Shown here in pieces: positions 23,959 through 32,394 of a DNA stretch of 64,000 bases (positions within the stretch are counted from its first letter, which is position 1; each line of letters begins with the position of its first letter). The notes beneath the pieces are model-generated. The model worked only from the letters and a program-made list of their open reading frames with translations, was not told the origin of the DNA and ran no database searches. This DNA is from Rhizobacter sp. (GTDB lineage Bacteria > Pseudomonadota > Gammaproteobacteria > Burkholderiales > Burkholderiaceae_C), in the NCBI GenBank assembly GCA_023954175.1, contig JAMLIM010000009.1, positions 1 to 64,000 of the forward strand. The letters are read 5' to 3'. The position numbers and the translations under genes were made by a program.

Positions 23959-24816
23959 ATGGAGACTCCCGCCGCCGACCGCATGCGATTGACCCGGGCG
24001 AGCGCGCCGCTGACCCGTGAGGTGCAGGTGCGCGACGAGTACGGCGCGACGCGCAGCATCATGATCCCGGCCGAACGGCCGCTGACGATCTTCGTCGACA
24101 AGCGCGAGCTCGTGACCCTGATGACACTCGGCGCCGCGCCCGAGCTGCTGACGCTCGGCTATCTGCGCAACCAGCGTCTGGTCGAATCGGCGGACGACAT
24201 CGACTCCATCAGCGTCGACTGGGACGTGGAGGCCGCCGCCGTGAAGACGCGCCGCGGCATCGAGCACTTCGAAGCGAAGACCGCCAGGCGCATCGTCACC
24301 ACCGGCTGCGGGCAGGGCACGGTGTTCGGCAACCTGATGGACGAGGCAGGCACGTGGACGCTGCCCGCGGCGACGGACGCTTCGGCGCGGATGAGCCAGA
24401 CCGCGCTCTACGGCCTGCTCGACGCCGTGCGGCGCCAGGAGAGCACTTACAAGTCGGCCGGCTCGGTGCACGGCTGCGCGCTGTTCCGGCAGCAGGAGAT
24501 GCTGACCTTCGTCGAGGACGTCGGCCGCCACAACGCGATCGACACGATCGCCGGCTGGATGTGGCTGCACGGCGTTGGCGGCGGCGACAAGGCCTTCTAC
24601 ACGACCGGGCGCCTGACGAGCGAGATGGTCATGAAGTCGGCGCAGATGGGCGTGCCGATCATCGTCTCGCGCAGCGGCGTCACCCAGATGGGCTACGAGC
24701 TCGCGCAGCGCCTGGGCTTGGCCCTTTTCGGCCGGGCGACGAACCGGCACTTCATCTGCTATTGCGGCTTCGAGCGCTTCGACGCCGAGCCGGAGCCGCC
24801 TCGGCCTTCCGCCTGA
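23959..24816 (+). CDS. fdhD: Formate dehydrogenase accessory sulfurtransferase FdhD
   Basis: Transfers sulfur from IscS to the molybdenum cofactor, a step needed for FDH activity; 285 residues, normal length. The conserved TTGCGQGT segment holds one cysteine where E. coli FdhD has a CxxC pair. This is a common variant and still leaves a candidate persulfide-carrying residue. Downstream blocks SAGSVHGCALF, EDVGRHNAIDT and FYTTGRLTSEMVMK are typical. ATG 23959 is preferred over an upstream in-frame start at 23701 that overlaps the previous gene. Its stop lies in a TGATCA palindrome that also forms the stop of the convergent Mpo1-like gene. Confidence 0.94.
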   Translation: METPAADRMRLTRASAPLTREVQVRDEYGATRSIMIPAERPLTIFVDKRELVTLMTLGAAPELLTLGYLRNQRLVESADDIDSISVDWDVEAAAVKTRRGIEHFEAKTARRIVTTGCGQGTVFGNLMDEAGTWTLPAATDASARMSQTALYGLLDAVRRQESTYKSAGSVHGCALFRQQEMLTFVEDVGRHNAIDTIAGWMWLHGVGGGDKAFYTTGRLTSEMVMKSAQMGVPIIVSRSGVTQMGYELAQRLGLALFGRATNRHFICYCGFERFDAEPEPPRPSA

Positions 24817-25341
24817 TCAGGCCGGGTGCGCCAGGTCGCGGATCATAGTCGGGCCGACCTCGGCCTCGATCGCCGCCTGCAGCGGCTTGTTCCAGCCGAG
24901 CATGAAGAGCCACTCGGCGACGACGAACATAGGCCCGACGAGCAGCCCGACCAGATCGTCGACGAACGCCGGCTTGCGGCCCTCGTAATAGTGGCCGACG
25001 AACTGGACGAGCCAGCCCACGCCGAAGAAGCCGAGACCCCAGACGAGCCAGCTCGCGACGCTGCCCTCGGTCGCGCCGTGGGCGAGCAGGATCAGCACGC
25101 CGACGACCGCGCTCGTCGCAAGCCCGAGCACGAGGCCGCGGCTCAGATACCACAGCGCCGCCACGCCGAACGCGAGCCACGCCAGCGTGATCGTCACGTC
25201 GTTGACGACGAGGTGCACCGGCGCGAGAAGGGCGCCGACGCCGAACACGATCATCGGCACGCCGACGAAGTGGGTTGCGATGTTGCGCCGGTCGCGGTGG
25301 TAGGCGGCGTACTGCGTGAGCAGCTGCTGTGCGGTGCGCAT
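24817..25341 (-). CDS. Mpo1-like (DUF962) membrane protein
   Basis: Membrane protein of 174 residues with about four hydrophobic helices, of the DUF962/YGL010w family. The N-terminal [17 protein letters not shown] motif and the internal [13 protein letters not shown] motif are the conserved His-containing blocks. The yeast member Mpo1 is a dioxygenase that shortens 2-hydroxy fatty acids. Whether the bacterial proteins do the same is unknown. It ends immediately against fdhD (24816/24817), tail to tail, and has no obvious functional link to it. Confidence 0.82.
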   Translation of the reverse strand: MRTAQQLLTQYAAYHRDRRNIATHFVGVPMIVFGVGALLAPVHLVVNDVTITLAWLAFGVAALWYLSRGLVLGLATSAVVGVLILLAHGATEGSVASWLVWGLGFFGVGWLVQFVGHYYEGRKPAFVDDLVGLLVGPMFVVAEWLFMLGWNKPLQAAIEAEVGPTMIRDLAHPA

Positions 25342-25439
25342 GGGCTGTCCTCGATGGGGCGACGCCCTACTTTGCCACCGCAGGCGCGGCGGAGGGCTCC
25401 GAACCTTCCCTAAAATGCCGCCAACTCCGGGAACGCACG

Positions 25440-26009
25440 ATGAGCATCAAGAGCGACAAGTGGATCCGCCGCATGGCCGAGACCACCGGCATGATCGAGC
25501 CGTTCGAGCCGCGCCAGGTGCGCCAGGCTGCCGACGGCCGCCGCATCATCAGCTACGGCACGAGCAGCTATGGCTACGACATCCGCTGCGCGCCCGAGTT
25601 CAAGGTCTTCACCAACATCCACAGCACGGTCGTCGACCCGAAGAACTTCGACGAGAAGAGCTTCGTCGATTTCCATGGCGAGAGCTGCATCATTCCGCCC
25701 AACAGCTTCGCGCTGGCGCGCACCGTCGAGTACTTTCGCATTCCGCGCAACGTGCTGACGATCTGCCTGGGAAAAAGCACCTACGCGCGCTGCGGCATCA
25801 TCGTCAACGTGACGCCGTTCGAGCCCGAGTGGGAAGGCTACGTGACGCTCGAGTTCAGCAACACGACGCCGCTGCCGGCCAAGATCTACGCCGGCGAAGG
25901 CTGCGCGCAGGTGCTGTTCTTCGAGAGCGACGAAGTCTGCGAGACGAGCTACAAGGATCGCGGCGGCAAGTACCAGGGGCAGACCGGCGTGACGCTGCCC
26001 AGGGCCTGA
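25440..26009 (+). CDS. dcd: dCTP deaminase
   Basis: Converts dCTP to dUTP for thymidylate synthesis; 189 residues, the usual length. The ATG at 25440 begins [13 protein letters not shown]. The family motifs [21 protein letters not shown] and the catalytic-glutamate region [18 protein letters not shown] are all intact. An in-frame upstream ATG (25329) would add 37 unrelated residues and is rejected. It stands alone between the Mpo1-like gene (opposite strand) and the zinc peptidase. Confidence 0.97.
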   Translation: MSIKSDKWIRRMAETTGMIEPFEPRQVRQAADGRRIISYGTSSYGYDIRCAPEFKVFTNIHSTVVDPKNFDEKSFVDFHGESCIIPPNSFALARTVEYFRIPRNVLTICLGKSTYARCGIIVNVTPFEPEWEGYVTLEFSNTTPLPAKIYAGEGCAQVLFFESDEVCETSYKDRGGKYQGQTGVTLPRA

Positions 26010-26067
26010 GAAACCACGCACAGCGGCGCCGCGCGTTTGCGCGCACGGCCCGGGGAGGGTCCACGGC

Positions 26068-26949
26068 ATGAGACTCGACGGCGAGCGCGAGAGCGAAAAC
26101 GTCGAAGACCTTCGCGGCGGTGGCCGGGGCGGCGGCGGCTTTCGCGTCGGCGGGGGGCGCGGCATCGGCCTCGGCACGGTCGCGATCGCGCTCGTCGCGG
26201 GCTGGGTCTTCGGCATCAACCCGCTGGCGATCCTCGGCATGCTCGGTGACGGCGACATCGCGCAGCCGACGGCGCAGCATGCGCCCGCGAAGCCAGCCTC
26301 ATCCGATGAACCGATGGTGCGTTTCGTCAAGCAGGTGCTCGGCTCGACCGAGGACGTATGGACGGTGCAGTTCCAGCAGGCGGGCGCGGCGTACCAGGCG
26401 CCCAAGCTCGCGCTGTTCCGGGGCTCGGTGCCCACGGCGTGCGGCCAGGGACAGTCAGCGATGGGGCCTTTCTACTGCCCCGCCGATCACAAGGTCTATC
26501 TCGATCTCGGGTTCTACGAGGTGATGAAGTCGCGCCTCGGCGCGCCGGGCGACTTCGCGCAGGCCTACGTCATCGCGCACGAGGTCGGCCACCACGTGCA
26601 GAACCTGATGGGCGTCACCGACAAGGTCGATTCGATGCGCGGCCGCGTGAGCGAGGCGCAGCAGAACGCGCTCAGCGTGCGGCTCGAACTGCAGGCGGAC
26701 TGCTTCGCCGGCGTCTGGGCGCATCACGCCGACGCGACGCGCCAGATCCTCGAGCAGGGCGATGTCGACGAAGCGCTCAACGCCGCGAGCCAGATCGGCG
26801 ACGACGCGCTGCAGCGCAAGTCGCAGGGCACGATCGTCCCCGAAAGCTTCACCCACGGCACCAGCGCGCAGCGCGTCGCCTGGTTCAAGCGCGGGCTGCA
26901 GAGCGGCAGGGTGCAGCAGTGCAACACCTTCGAGGCGCGCAGCTTGTAG
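26068..26949 (+). CDS. YpfJ-family neutral zinc metallopeptidase
   Basis: Predicted membrane-anchored metallopeptidase of 293 residues. A Gly/Arg-rich cytoplasmic N-terminus is followed by one transmembrane helix at about 35-55 and a periplasmic catalytic domain. The HEVGHH motif gives the zinc ligands and catalytic Glu near residue 172. The family motifs AMGPFYCP and LELQADCFAGVWAH are present, the latter supplying the third ligand region. Substrate unknown. The frame is intact. It lies 58 bp after dcd and converges with the FMN dehydrogenase gene. Confidence 0.9.
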   Translation: MRLDGERESENVEDLRGGGRGGGGFRVGGGRGIGLGTVAIALVAGWVFGINPLAILGMLGDGDIAQPTAQHAPAKPASSDEPMVRFVKQVLGSTEDVWTVQFQQAGAAYQAPKLALFRGSVPTACGQGQSAMGPFYCPADHKVYLDLGFYEVMKSRLGAPGDFAQAYVIAHEVGHHVQNLMGVTDKVDSMRGRVSEAQQNALSVRLELQADCFAGVWAHHADATRQILEQGDVDEALNAASQIGDDALQRKSQGTIVPESFTHGTSAQRVAWFKRGLQSGRVQQCNTFEARSL

Positions 26950-26979
26950 CACCCTTGTGGCACCCGCGGGTGCCGCGCT

Positions 26980-28131
26980 TCAGGCCGGGAAGGTCCCCGG
27001 CAGCAGGATGCTGCGATCGACTTTGCGCAGATCGGTATGGCCGCAGAACGCCATCGTGATGTCGAGTTCCTTGTGGATGATCTGCAGCGCCTTCGTGACC
27101 CCGGCTTCGCCCATCGCCCCCAGGCCGTAGACCATCGCGCGTCCGATGTAGGTGCCGCGCGCGCCGAGCGCCCAGGCCTTGAGCACGTCCTGGCCGGAGC
27201 GGATGCCGCCGTCCATGTGGACCTCGATCTGCGACCCGACGGCGGCGACGATCGCTGGCAGCGCGCCGATGCTCGAATCGGCGCCGTCGAGCTGTCGCCC
27301 CCCGTGGTTGCTGACGATGAGCGCGTCGGCGCCGCTGGCGACGGCGAGCTTGGCGTCCTCGACGTCCATGATGCCCTTGAGGATCAGCTTGCCGCCCCAC
27401 TGCTGCTTGACCCATTCGATGTCGGCCCACGACAGGCGCGGGTCGAACTGCTCGTTCGTCCATGCGGCAAGCGAGCTCATGTCGCTCACGCCCTTGACGT
27501 GGCCGACGAGGTTGCCGAAGCTGTGCCGCTTCGTCCCCGCCATGCCGAGGCACCAGCGCGGCTTCGTCATCAGGTTGATGATGTTGCGCAGCGTCGGCCG
27601 CGGTGGCGCGGTGAGGCCGTTCTTCAGGTCCTTGTGGCGCTGGCCGATCACCTGCAGGTCGAGCGTCAGCACCAGTGCGCTGCACTTCGCGGCCTTGCAG
27701 CGATCGATCATGCGCGCCATCGCGTCGCGGTCGCGCATCATGTAGAGCTGGAACCAGAACGGCGCCTTCGTGTGCCCCGCGATGTCCTCGATCGAGCAGA
27801 TGCTCATCGTCGACAGCGTGAACGGAATGCCGAACTTCTCGGCCGCGCGCGCGGCGTGGATCTCGCCATCGGCGTGCTGCATGCCGGTCAGGCCGACCGG
27901 CGCGATCGCGACCGGCATCTTCACGTCCTGGCCGACCATCTGCGTGGCCGTGCTGCGGTTCTCCATGTTCACCGCGACACGCTGGCGCAGCTTGATCGGC
28001 TGGAAGTCGCTCTCGTTCGCGCGATAGGTGCCCTCGGTCCACGAGCCGGAATCGGCATAGTCGTAGAACATGCGCGGCACGCGCTTCTCGGCCATCACGC
28101 GCAGGTCTTCGATGGTGGTGATCACGGGCAT
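26980..28131 (-). CDS. FMN-dependent alpha-hydroxy-acid dehydrogenase (LldD-like)
   Basis: TIM-barrel flavoenzyme of 383 residues that oxidises an alpha-hydroxy acid, probably L-lactate, to the keto acid. The active-site segment SNHGGRQLDG contains the catalytic His and substrate-binding Arg, and the phosphate-binding DGGIRSGQDVLKAWALGA follows. The N-terminus has the expected RVPRMFYDYADSGSWTE. The ATG at 28131 is chosen because it begins the conserved fold; the open frame continues far upstream only as a shadow. No lactate permease or regulator is nearby, so the physiological substrate is not certain. Confidence 0.88.
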   Translation of the reverse strand: MPVITTIEDLRVMAEKRVPRMFYDYADSGSWTEGTYRANESDFQPIKLRQRVAVNMENRSTATQMVGQDVKMPVAIAPVGLTGMQHADGEIHAARAAEKFGIPFTLSTMSICSIEDIAGHTKAPFWFQLYMMRDRDAMARMIDRCKAAKCSALVLTLDLQVIGQRHKDLKNGLTAPPRPTLRNIINLMTKPRWCLGMAGTKRHSFGNLVGHVKGVSDMSSLAAWTNEQFDPRLSWADIEWVKQQWGGKLILKGIMDVEDAKLAVASGADALIVSNHGGRQLDGADSSIGALPAIVAAVGSQIEVHMDGGIRSGQDVLKAWALGARGTYIGRAMVYGLGAMGEAGVTKALQIIHKELDITMAFCGHTDLRKVDRSILLPGTFPA

Positions 28132-28235
28132 GGCGTCTCCTCGTTGGCGATGCACGCGATTGTCGCAAGTCGCGCTGCCGGCCGATTTTGCCGAACGAGC
28201 TTGCCCCCGCGTGCGCAGGCTTCGCGTGCGCCGCC

Positions 28236-29471
28236 TCAGTCGCGTGGCGCGGGCATGTCGAAGAGCGGCAGACCGTATGCGGCCGCGCGCTCCTCCGCCT
28301 TCATCGCGCTTGGAAGCAGCCCCGCGCTCGCGCCCGGATTGACCAGATCGGCGAGCCTGGCAAGCGCGCCCGCACGCACGCCGAGCAAGCGCAGTCGGCG
28401 CGTCAGATCGACGCGCTTCAGGCACTCGCCGGCCGCGCGCCGGATGCTTCTCGCGTCCATCGTGTGCGCGGGCAGCGTCAGGTCGCGGGTGACGATGCGG
28501 AAGTCGTCGAAGCGCAGCTTGATGCCGATCGTCCGGCTCGCGTAGCCCTTGCGCGCGAGGTCGCCGGCAAGCGCGATGCACAGCTCGGTCAGCAGCGGCG
28601 TGAGCATCGCGCGGTCGCGCACCGCGTGAAGATCGCGCTCGAACGTCGTCTCGCGGCTGATGCTCTTCGGTTCGCTGAAGGTCACGACCGGCCGCGCGTC
28701 GCGCCCGTGCGCCGCCGCATGGAGCCAGGCGCCATAGTGCGCGCCGAACGTGCTCAGCAGCAATGCGGGATCGGCCGCCGCAAGGTCCCCGATGGAGCGG
28801 ATGCCGAGCGCCTCGAGCCGGGCCGCCGCCTTTGGCCCGATGCCGTTGATGCGCTTCGCGGGCAGCGGCCAGATGCGCTGCGCGATCTCGTCTTCTTGCA
28901 GCAAGGTCAACCCGTCGGGCTTGTCGAACTCGGAGCACAGCTTGGACAGGAGCTTGTTGGGTGTGATGCCGACCGAACAGGTCAGGCCGGTGGCGTCGAA
29001 CACCGCCGCCTTCAGCGCCTGCCCGATGGCGCGCCCGCCGTCGTCCTGCGCGCCGGGGATTTCGGTCAGGTCGATGTAGATCTCGTCGATGCCGCGATCT
29101 TCGACGAGCGGCGCGATGGCGCGCACGGCATCCTTGAACAGGCGCGAGTAGCGACGGTATTGCTCGAAGTCCACCGGCAGCAGCACGGCATCGGGCGCGA
29201 GCGCGGCCGCCTTCATCAGACCCAGGCCCGAGTTGACGCCAAAGGCGCGCGCCGCGTAGGTCGCGGTCGTGATCACGCCGCGGCCGACGTAGTGGCGCAG
29301 CCTGGCGAAGCGCCGCGTGCCGTCGGACTGCAGCACCGGCGCGTGGTCGCGACCGCCGCCGATCACCACCGGCAAGCCCTTGAGTTCCGGATAGCGCAGC
29401 AGTTCGACCGACGCGTAGAACGCGTCCATGTCGAGATGAGCGATCAGGCGCTTCGGGGTCGGCATCGGCAT
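28236..29471 (-). CDS. dinB: DNA polymerase IV (Y family)
   Basis: Error-prone translesion polymerase of 411 residues. Catalytic carboxylates sit in AHLDMDAFYASVE near the N-terminus and in RGIDEIYIDL (the second acidic pair). The palm/fingers, thumb helix-hairpin-helix (RINGIGPKAAARLEALGI) and little-finger domains are all present. The first ATG at 29471 is used; a second in-frame ATG lies at 29465 and a GTG at 29477. No LexA-type operator was recognised in the 100 bp upstream. It precedes the FMN dehydrogenase gene by 104 bp on the same strand, with no obvious relation. Confidence 0.95.
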   Translation of the reverse strand: MPMPTPKRLIAHLDMDAFYASVELLRYPELKGLPVVIGGGRDHAPVLQSDGTRRFARLRHYVGRGVITTATYAARAFGVNSGLGLMKAAALAPDAVLLPVDFEQYRRYSRLFKDAVRAIAPLVEDRGIDEIYIDLTEIPGAQDDGGRAIGQALKAAVFDATGLTCSVGITPNKLLSKLCSEFDKPDGLTLLQEDEIAQRIWPLPAKRINGIGPKAAARLEALGIRSIGDLAAADPALLLSTFGAHYGAWLHAAAHGRDARPVVTFSEPKSISRETTFERDLHAVRDRAMLTPLLTELCIALAGDLARKGYASRTIGIKLRFDDFRIVTRDLTLPAHTMDARSIRRAAGECLKRVDLTRRLRLLGVRAGALARLADLVNPGASAGLLPSAMKAEERAAAYGLPLFDMPAPRD

Positions 29472-29585
29472 CGGCACGGCGCTCCACGGTCGCGATTCCG
29501 CGCGAAGCTGTACACATCCACAGTCTAACCGTCGCCAGCGTGGGTGCCTGTCCGGCCACCCAGCGCGAACATGCGGCGAGGAGCG

Positions 29586-30158
29586 ATGATTGGCACCATG
29601 ACAGAACCCGAAGACGATCCGCGCCACGCGGCGGCGGGCGCGGCGTGCACCGCACGGCTGCGGATGGAGCCCTTGTCGGCGGCGCACGCGCCGCGGCTGT
29701 TCCCGTTGCTTGCCGATCCGCGCCTCTACACCTACGTGCCCGACGCCGCCCGCGCGAGCGTCGACCTGCTCGCCGAGCGCTTCGACGAACTCGCGCGCGG
29801 CGCACCCGCAGACGCCGGCGAGCGCTGGTTGAACTGGGTGCTCGTGCGTCGAGACAACGACGAGGCGATCGGCACCTTGCAGGCGACGGTCGAGCCCGAC
29901 GCACGCGCCGGGATCGGCTATGTGCTCGTGAGCGCGGCCTGGGGGCAGGGCTTTGCGACCGAGGCGTGCCGCTGGCTCGTCGCAGAGCTTGCGCGCCGCC
30001 ACGCCGTTCGGGAAGTCCTCGCGAGCGTCGATGTCCGCAACCACAAGTCCATCGCCGTGCTCGAACGCGTGGGCTTCGAGCGCATGGCGATGCACGCTGC
30101 CGAACTGCGCGGCGAGGCGACGACCGACTATGTCTATCGGATGCTCTGCGCGCCCTGA
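29586..30158 (+). CDS. GNAT-family N-acetyltransferase
   Basis: 190 residues of the RimJ/RimL-like branch (acetyltransferase 3). The strand motif RLRMEPLSAAHAPRLFPLL opens the domain. The acetyl-CoA-binding region is IGYVLVSAAWGQGFATEA, and the closing motif is ASVDVRNHKSIAVLERVGFE. Substrate unknown. The start is uncertain: the ATG at 29586 has aggag only 2 bp ahead, while an ATG at 29598 is 14 bp from it. The 3' end overlaps the convergent MFS gene by 25 bp. Confidence 0.88.
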   Translation: MIGTMTEPEDDPRHAAAGAACTARLRMEPLSAAHAPRLFPLLADPRLYTYVPDAARASVDLLAERFDELARGAPADAGERWLNWVLVRRDNDEAIGTLQATVEPDARAGIGYVLVSAAWGQGFATEACRWLVAELARRHAVREVLASVDVRNHKSIAVLERVGFERMAMHAAELRGEATTDYVYRMLCAP

Positions 30159-31327
30159 GGCGGCGCCGGCCGCAGCACGAGCACTGCAAGCGCAGCCGTG
30201 CTGAACGCCGCGCCGGCGGCGAACGTGGTGCCGGCGCCGAGCCGGTCCCAGAGCAGCCCGGCGAGCGCGCTGGCAATCAGCATCGCGATGCCGCTTGCGA
30301 GGTTGAAGAAGCCGTAGGCGGTGCCGCGCAGCTCGACCGGTGCGGCATCGGCGACCATTCTCGCGAGCAGCCCCTGCGTGATGCCCAGGTGCAGGCCCCA
30401 GAGCGCGATGCCGGCCGAGAGCGTGGCCCAATGCGTCCCCGCCGCCAGCAGGGCATCCGCCGCAACCAGCACCACGAGGCCGAGCGCGAGCAGGCGGCCG
30501 TGACCGACGGTGTCGGAGAGCTTGCCGAACGGGTACGCGGCGAGCGCGTACACGAGGTTCATCCCGACCAGCACGAGCGGCGTCCACGCGATGTGCAGGC
30601 CGCCTTCGGCCGCGCGCAGCACGAGGAAGGCCTCGCTGAAACGCGCCAGCGTGAACACCGCGCCGATGACGACGACCCACCAGTAGGTCGACGGCAGGCG
30701 GCGCAGGTTGTCGCGCCGGATCGGGTTCGAGCGCTTCTCGCCGCGCGGGCGTTCAGGCTCGCGAACGCCAAACGCAAGCAGCGCCACTGACAGCGCCGCC
30801 GGCAGCACCGCGACCCAGAAGACGGCGCGGAAGTCGTTCGCCCACAGCAGCATCAACGCGATGGCGAGCAGCGGCCCGAAGAAGGCGCCGACCGTGTCGA
30901 GCGCCTGGCGCAGGCCGAACGCCGCGCCGCGCACCGACGCGGGCGCGATATCGGCGACCAGCGCGTCGCGCGGCGCACCGCGAATGCCCTTGCCGACACG
31001 ATCGATGAGGCGGGCCGCAACCACGAAGCCGACGCCCGACGCCAGCGCGAAGAGCGGCTTGGACAGCGCGCCGAGGCCATAGCCCAGGACCGCGAGTGGC
31101 TTGCGCCGGCCGAAGTAGTCCGACAGCACGCCGGAGAACACCTTCACGATCAGCGCCGTTGCCTCCGCCGCGCCTTCGATCAGCCCGATCGTCAACGCAC
31201 TCGCGCCGAGCGCCGTGAACATGAAGACGGGCAACAGGCTGTGAATCAACTCCGACGACACGTCCATCAGAAGGCTGACGAAGCCGAGGGCCCAGATCGC
31301 TGGCGGGAGGCGAGGGCGCTGCGGCAT
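30134..31327 (-). CDS. MFS transporter
   Basis: Major facilitator superfamily permease of 397 residues with 12 predicted helices. It carries the loop 2-3 motif DYFGRRKPLAVLGYG, the segment RLIDRVGKGIRGAPRDALVAD and a second-half equivalent FGKLSDTVGHGRLL. The RVGKGIRGAPRDA stretch is typical of a subgroup often annotated as putative drug or sugar exporters, but the substrate cannot be told from sequence. Start ATG 31327 (MPQRPRLPPAIWALGF). It overlaps the GNAT gene tail to tail by 25 bp. Confidence 0.9.
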   Translation of the reverse strand: MPQRPRLPPAIWALGFVSLLMDVSSELIHSLLPVFMFTALGASALTIGLIEGAAEATALIVKVFSGVLSDYFGRRKPLAVLGYGLGALSKPLFALASGVGFVVAARLIDRVGKGIRGAPRDALVADIAPASVRGAAFGLRQALDTVGAFFGPLLAIALMLLWANDFRAVFWVAVLPAALSVALLAFGVREPERPRGEKRSNPIRRDNLRRLPSTYWWVVVIGAVFTLARFSEAFLVLRAAEGGLHIAWTPLVLVGMNLVYALAAYPFGKLSDTVGHGRLLALGLVVLVAADALLAAGTHWATLSAGIALWGLHLGITQGLLARMVADAAPVELRGTAYGFFNLASGIAMLIASALAGLLWDRLGAGTTFAAGAAFSTAALAVLVLRPAPPQGAQSIR

Positions 31328-31443
31328 GGCGTGGTTGTTCGGGACGCGTGAGCAGGCGCATCGTCGCACGCTTCGGCACTCGCATCGACGCGCGTGTCCT
31401 TGTGCGCAGGAAGGCCGGCCGGGGCGCGCCGGATAATCGATCG

Positions 31444-32394
31444 ATGCACCTGATGATCGCGTTCGCTTCCACGCTGGCGGAGGGCTGCGTCCACACGCTG
31501 CGCGATCTGCAGTTGCCGCAGTTGTCGCGCCTGCTGGCGCGGCTGACGCCGACCCTGCGTGACGAAGGCGACGCCTATGGGCTCTCGATGCCGCACGAGC
31601 GCGCGCTCGCCGCGGCGCTCGGCCTGCAGGCCGCCGACGGCTGCCTGCCGTGGGCTGTGCGGCGCGCGCGCGCCGACGGCGTCGACGCTGGCGACGGGGT
31701 CGCCTGGGGCCTGCTGACGCCTGCGCACTGGCATCTGGCGGCTGATCACGTGGCGCTTGTCGATCCTGCGGAGCTCGGGCTCGGGGAGGACGAATCGCGC
31801 GCACTGCTGGAGGCGGTGCGGCCCTTGTTCGAGGGCGAAGGCTGGCGCATCGAATACGGCGCGCCGCTGCGCTGGTACGTTGCGCATGCTTCGTTGCGCG
31901 ACCTGCCCTGCGCCGCAATCGAGCGCGTGATCGGCCGCAACGTCGACATCTGGATGCCACCCGATCCGCGCGTCGCCCGCATCCGCCGGCTGCAAAGCGA
32001 AGTGCAGATGCTGCTCTACACGAACCCGACGAACAGCACGCGCGAAGCGCGTGGCGCGCTCGCGGTCAATTCGTTCTGGCTCAGCGGCTGCGGCGTGGCG
32101 CAGACCGAAACGACCGCGCCCGGACTGCGGGTGGACGAATCGCTGCGTGCGAGCGCATTGGCCGAGGACTGGGCGGCGTGGGCCGAAGCCTGGCGTGCAC
32201 TCGACGCCGGGCCGCTCGCCGATCTGCTGCTTCAGGCGACGCGGGGCGAGGCCACAGGTGGCGAGCCGATTGCATTGACGCTGTGCGGCGAGCGCCATGC
32301 GCAGCGTTTCGAAGCGCTCCCGCGGTCAATGTGGGCACGCTGGACGGGCGGGCTGCGGGGCGCATCGATCACGTCGGTACTGGAGGCCCTGTGA
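31444..32394 (+). CDS. RpfE-like conserved protein, often annotated phosphoglycerate mutase
   Basis: Soluble protein of 316 residues without signal or membrane segments. It matches the conserved proteobacterial family found directly upstream of recJ, named RpfE in the Xanthomonas rpf region and also labelled phosphoglycerate mutase (ApgM-like). The conserved stretch MLLYTNPTNSTREARG lies mid-protein, followed by VNSFWLSGCG. No direct catalytic evidence is visible, so the enzyme name is doubtful. The ATG at 31444 is used. Its stop overlaps the recJ GTG start (GTGA), indicating coupled translation. Confidence 0.8.
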   Translation: MHLMIAFASTLAEGCVHTLRDLQLPQLSRLLARLTPTLRDEGDAYGLSMPHERALAAALGLQAADGCLPWAVRRARADGVDAGDGVAWGLLTPAHWHLAADHVALVDPAELGLGEDESRALLEAVRPLFEGEGWRIEYGAPLRWYVAHASLRDLPCAAIERVIGRNVDIWMPPDPRVARIRRLQSEVQMLLYTNPTNSTREARGALAVNSFWLSGCGVAQTETTAPGLRVDESLRASALAEDWAAWAEAWRALDAGPLADLLLQATRGEATGGEPIALTLCGERHAQRFEALPRSMWARWTGGLRGASITSVLEAL

